From: Eumeta japonica
Taxonomy: Eukaryota; Arthropoda; Insecta; Lepidoptera; Psychidae
DNA: 64,000 nt
Assembly: GCA_005406025.1 (NCBI GenBank)
Contig: BGZK01000216.1
Coordinates: 496,001 to 560,000, forward strand
Reading direction: 5' to 3'
In this document: piece by piece, positions 59,755 to 64,000 of the stretch
How positions within the stretch are numbered: the stretch's first letter is position 1
How the letters are laid out: each line of letters starts with the position of its first letter
Notes under the pieces: generated by a model
Told to the model about the DNA's origin: nothing
Databases searched by the model: none
What the model saw: the letters and a program-made list of their open reading frames with translations, nothing else
Translations under genes and position numbers: made by a program

Positions 59755-60779
59755 ATAATGCACGAGTGCAGTAACGTGTACGGGGTTTGACGACCCTAGC
59801 GGCCGCTGACTCATACCCAATTAAAAGTCCAAGCTCACGAATTAATTACGCGATTAAGTGCCGTTAATGGCGTGAAATAAAATAATTGTGTGCATGTCCA
59901 AGAAATGTGTATACACAGGCATGAGGTAGATTTTTCCTTTGAAATTGTCAGTTAGATTAACTTATGGCGAGGAGCAGTCGACTGCCAAAATGTGCGTGCA
60001 CCGCGCGGACATTCGGGGAATCCGAACGTTACGCTACAGAATATAATGTCACGGTAACGTTTCGGTTAGCTGCGAAATCGACGACTTCACCAATTTGGTC
60101 GTGTAATTTTAGCGGGAGTCAATGACAAATTAAATATTTAGAAGCTCCTTGTCGTTCCTACAACATCGACGATTGTCGATGGTATTCAGCATTATAGTGG
60201 TCGATTAGTTTTATTCGGACATCGCTATCGTACGAATACGTATCGTTTAGGGAAAATATTTTTTCTCGTATCGAAAACTTCAACAACATTCATGACTTTT
60301 ACGTAACTCGCTGAAGTTTTGGTGAATTTAATAATAGTGTATACATTTTAAATGCAAACGTGCCGAATTTGATCGTTGTAAGTTTGTCAAACCAAGCCGA
60401 TATTCCTGTAATTATCGAGCACGTTACACGTAACGTTTAGATATGTAACTGCAATGTTTATATATTTTAATATTTAGCATTTTTTTGTTTTTAATTTATA
60501 TTTACACATGTCTGCGAGAAATCTGTCTGACCTTTTCATACAAAATTCACGGTTGGTCGAACGAGATGCGTATCGTTGTATAAAAAGAAAACGATTGTGC
60601 TTTTGTAGTAAACTAGAAGTACTGCGAATACAAAAGATAATCTAGGTTTTTAGTCGAGTTAAAAAATAGCTTACAAATTGTGAAACAATAGCGTCTATTT
60701 TTACAATAAAACGAAAAGTGCTGCCTTTTGCGAAGTTACTATGAATTTACTAGTCAGATTTAGTCAATAAATCCTGCAC

Positions 60780-61080
60780 ACATTCGTCCTCAGGTACGCC
60801 TCGCGAGGGCGGTCCCTCGGCGACTTTTATACGACGTCATATTCATTTATTCCTTCGGATGGCGTATCCGCGCCGGCAAATCAAACACAAGGCACGCCAT
60901 AATGGCAAACAGAACATAATTATTAGGGGGTTTATACCCGATAGGCGTGGGGTGGCCGCTGTAGCGTGCGAACACGCCGACCCGTGTCCGACTAACAGTC
61001 CCGCGTACGCGCACACGCCGCTACCTGCCCACGGACGCGCACGCGACGCTCGCGCCGGCGCCTTGGAGTTGAGGACCTGC
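60780..61080. promoter_or_regulatory. CpG-rich block, possible alternative promoter or enhancer
   Basis: CpG density rises sharply (for example cacacgccgctacctgccca and gacgcgcacgcgacgctcgc) within an intron. Such islands in insect introns may be alternative promoters or unmethylated enhancers. No TSS motif is certain. The 79-aa open frame here reads Arg/Ala/Pro-rich by composition only. Confidence 0.3.
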
Positions 61081-61956
61081 TACGTGTCCGCATTCTGAAT
61101 TAGACCGAATAAAACTATCTATCCGAAGCTCTACACATATGCGTGTAGTGGTCATCCATCGACTTTTGTAAAGACCTAACCGCCATGGAAAGTTCTGACC
61201 GCCGATCGGTCAAATAAAATTTCCGTTTTGTCCCCGGCCGAGGTCCGTGGCACCTGTGACAACTGCGTGATAGTTCGTGCATAGGTAGTTTCGGAGATCG
61301 GCTTGTACGAACAGGCAAACGGACAAAATGTGTAGAAACGGGGTTATCGTACGCTGTTACGTTCCCCCTACACCGTCCGCTATCAGTTTTTGCAACAATA
61401 GTTTCTATGTACATACGTAACGATTCTACAGTTTTCATTATGAGTATGTATATTTAACATTAATTAATTACGTTTTGTTAAAATTAAAAAGTGTCAAACG
61501 CCATTCAACGGTTGGTATACCATAATAATATTGTGATGGTTGCATATGTGTATATTTTTTTTAATAACAGATCTCTCAAAGTTAGGGACGATAGATCTTC
61601 ACTTTTGCGATCTGCGCGCACTCCTTTCACTTCACTGCCATCTGTCGGTCGTTTGGTAGCTCGTCGGTTTCGGGTGCTAAAAATTTGGTATTTCTTAAAT
61701 ACGCCACTGATTTGGTCCACATAAAATTTCTAGAACGTTCCATGCTGACCTTATACACATTCGCTGTATAAAGAGAAATCTCTCGAGAGAGTCTACTCGC
61801 ATTCATCATTTTCATTTGTTATAAATTTTATATTTAATACTTAAAAGAAAAAAAAAATTAAATCCAACTAATTCAACGGTTTATCGTGCAAACTTTATTT
61901 TGATTTTAAGCTTCATCTAAGACTTGCACCGAACTTCTATAAAGTTAGGAACGTGA

Positions 61957-61964
61957 TGACGTCA
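61957..61964. promoter_or_regulatory. TGACGTCA (full CRE palindrome)
   Basis: A perfect cAMP-response element palindrome in the CpG-richer part of the kinase intron. CREB/ATF factors bind this site. MSK-type kinases phosphorylate CREB, so feedback is conceivable, but one 8-bp match may be chance. Confidence 0.3.
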
Positions 61965-62815
61965 TAGTAGTCCCGATTGTTTCGTCGCAAACGATGAGCG
62001 TCTGCTGCAAGTCTACAACTGAACGTTATATAAATGTTCGTCGTTAACTGTTAGACATTTCAAGAACTAGGTAGGTATAGGAAGGAACACTTAGATTTCT
62101 CTAGGGTTATGTTTTCTAATCTCCAAAATCCCACGGCTAATCCAATTTTCGTGCCCATTTCAGGATTTGAATTACAGATTTGGGGAAGTTTCTCGATCGA
62201 TCTCCAGCGACGAGAGTAAAGCGATTGCCGTAACTTTCACTAAGTACGATACTTGACTAAGTAAATAAAGTGGAAATCTCACTTCGGTTTTTCTTCTCGT
62301 TCGTAATTATCTTAGTGTTCAATTCGAGTTCAGGTCGACGGCGATGATAATAAGCTAATGCGAATGGTGTGAGTGTTTTGCAAGCGATTAGTTCCGGTAT
62401 AAAATATTGTAATGAATTTAGTCGAATAATAATAATTATGATAACAATAATTCGTACTTGTCTCTCCTATGAGGTAGCTTTTGTATAAAACCAAAAACGA
62501 ATTATTTTCCTATTCATTTTAAGTATCAAATAATTTTCATCCGGTAAATTTTCTTATGATAGTCGTGGGTAGTTAACACAATTTTTGTTTTTCACGAAAT
62601 GCTTATATTGTCCTAACAAATAATAATTTGGGCGTGGTTGGACGGTCCGTCTTCGTCCCGACTTATACAAGAGTTCCGAACAGAAGAAAAAAAAAACCGT
62701 ACCATTAATGGTATTTGTGTTCACATTTGTTTGTTCCGCTCGTAAACATGAATATGTCGATGAGACGGTAAAAAAGTGTCTTTCGCAACTTACGTTCGGA
62801 ACGCCATGTGTTATA

Positions 62816-62985
62816 TACAGTACAGCGCACGAAACTCTGCTGCTCTGAATTAACTGCGGAAGGTGTAGAGCGCGGGTATTATGCTCCCCGACCTTTCCTT
62901 CTTCCCCGCCGCGTTCCTATTTTACGCCATTGCAATGCTTCCGTGACGAGCTTCACAGCGGCAAAGTTTCGTGAGTCGTACTGTA
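62816..62985. mobile_element. CpG-rich inverted-repeat element, copy 2
   Basis: 170 bp with the most complete ends: tacagtacagcgcacgaaac at the left and the reverse complement of gtttcgtgagtcgtactgta at the right. It is in the same orientation as copy 1, 3.2 kb away, and differs at scattered positions, so the two are separate insertions or an old duplication. No frame. Confidence 0.72.
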
Positions 62986-63239
62986 CGTGCAGTGTTCAAA
63001 ATCGACGCGATAAGAGAGACGATAAATCGTCAATTTGTTACTCGATTCTAATTTGGAAAATATTATTCCTATTGAGGTCCCTCTAAAGATCCGTCTTAGA
63101 GTTTGATGAGCGCGTATTTGGCTGTGCTGAAACTCTTATATATTTAAATAATATTGATTTATATATTATATATGTAAACGTATACGAGAAAGAATATAAT
63201 AGTGTGGTGTTTGTGTTTATCGTAACGCAAAGTGAAAGT

Positions 63240-63312
63240 GTAGCATTACGTGCGAACCGACCGCGCGGGCGCGACGTCTCGCGGCGCGCGCGCCTGACAC
63301 GACGCCGCGACT
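63240..63312. other. Short, extreme CpG-rich tract
   Basis: The tract gcgcgacgtctcgcggcgcg and its neighbours contain more than ten CG dinucleotides in about 70 bp. It may be the core of a promoter or regulatory island. No splice donor or ATG with a long frame follows. Confidence 0.3.
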
Positions 63313-63825
63313 ATCTCATTACTGCACTGTAATTGCTAATATAACGTCCGGCATTCGGAACCCGGACGTGGTTTTAAGAAAGTCGCGTCGACTTTGAAAT
63401 CCCATTTCGTACCATCGTGATGGGACGATCGACATCCGACGTTAAATATTCGATTGCGAGAGCCGACTGTCGTTGTTTTCTCAGCGGACACGTCCGACTC
63501 TCTATGGTCTCCTGCAGGATGATCTTCTGGCGGTAGTTGTCGATGAAATCATTTAAGAATCCGTATTTTTAATTATTATTCAATCGAGTTGATACCTACG
63601 TTCCGTCTAGATATCTAATCGATGTGGCAAGTATTTTTTTCGGACTTGTAGCTACATACATGCGCGATATACTGTATTTTATACTTGCACCGTTCCCTAC
63701 GAAAAATTGCAAGAAAATCGAAATGTCTATCTGACTGTCAGAATTTCTCATGGACCGTTTAATATCTGAGGATGAGATGGTTCCGATTTATAAATGAATC
63801 AGGGAAAAATACTGAAATTCGTAAA

Positions 63826-63895
63826 CCGGAGGATTCGAAATTGCGTCACTTGAGTCTCACACTGGCGCTCTTAGCTACTAAACTATAGCGGTATT
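63826..63895 (-). repeat. tRNA-like SINE head (degenerate)
   Basis: On the minus strand the sequence tagtttagtagctaagagcg, then 'ccagtgtgagactcaagtgacgc', then atttcgaatcc resembles a tRNA with an A-box-like region and a B box (consensus GGTTCGANNCC). No full cloverleaf or intact acceptor stem is seen, so a SINE remnant is likelier than a tRNA gene. Confidence 0.4.
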
Positions 63896-64000
63896 GCGTT
63901 TTTCGTCAGTTAAATTTAAAAATTTTCGCCGTCGTTTTTGACGAATCTGCTTTTTCAAAATTTGAAAAGCTGAAAAATACGGCAACAGCCATGAAAAACT

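Larger units (their letters stand above)
58232..64000 (+). other. Kinase intron 2, incomplete, CpG-rich
   Basis: No exon for the remaining ATP loop (YGKVF) is visible, so the intron runs past the window end. It contains two copies of a CpG-rich inverted-repeat element, a CpG-rich block at 60780-61080, another at 63240-63310, a TGACGTCA site at 61957 and a tRNA-like SINE remnant at 63826-63895. Open frames here (for example 60859-61098) have no splice or family support. Confidence 0.5.

Noticed and set aside
60859..61098. 79-codon Arg/Ala/Pro-rich open frame
   Set aside because: Composition is explained by CpG-rich DNA; no splice sites, no family resemblance.

Overview
This is about 64 kb of AT-rich, intron-rich animal DNA, almost certainly from a moth or butterfly. 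Split genes with GT-AG introns and 70-270 bp exons rule out a prokaryote. The two recognisable proteins are of insect type. The repeats also fit Lepidoptera: the 'GTCCATGGGCRGC...CTCGTTTGCCC' repeat tail, a Helitron with (GTCT)n near its 5' end, small inverted-repeat elements sharing the 'GTCCATTAATC' end, a mariner remnant and RTE/CR1-type LINE debris. Species identification needs a database search.

Layout on the + strand. (1) 2375-2493: a last coding exon ending a gene that enters from the left, bracketed by inverted arms of a small transposon. (2) 4478-27717: a complete 20-exon gene for the CCAAT/enhancer-binding protein zeta / NOC1 / Mak21 ribosome-assembly factor. The spliced model is 3156 nt (1051 aa) with consistent phase at every junction, and a CACGTG E-box sits about 40 bp before the start codon. 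Its introns hold a decayed CR1/Jockey-like LINE, a mariner remnant, RTE-type LINE fragments and several strong hairpins. (3) 30574-31210: the first coding exon of an unrecognised Ser/Thr/Asn-rich protein, downstream of a CpG-richer promoter with a TATCGATA (DRE) box. (4) 38660-38779: an isolated start exon of an unrecognised gene. (5) 45999-46437 and 58163-58231: the 5' part of a JIL-1/MSK-type nuclear AGC kinase. The second exon runs into the glycine-rich ATP loop (LGTG) and the kinase continues beyond the window.

The other sequence is intergenic or intronic and rich in transposon remnants. The best preserved are a 1.53 kb Helitron (42688-44217) with 5' TC, 3' CTAG, internal ~175 bp tandem repeats and a broken Pif1-type helicase end, and two copies of a ~170 bp CpG-rich inverted-repeat element (59585-59754 and 62816-62985). 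The last 5 kb is markedly CpG-rich and may hold an alternative promoter or enhancer of the kinase gene.

The two recognised genes act in nuclear gene expression and growth: early 60S ribosome assembly, and histone H3 phosphorylation in open chromatin. Nothing in the sequence shows that they work together. I found no rRNA, no intact tRNA, no CRISPR array and no convincing new multi-gene system. The most unusual signals are the hairpin cluster at 16072-16240, the exon bracketed by transposon arms, and the paired CpG-rich elements.
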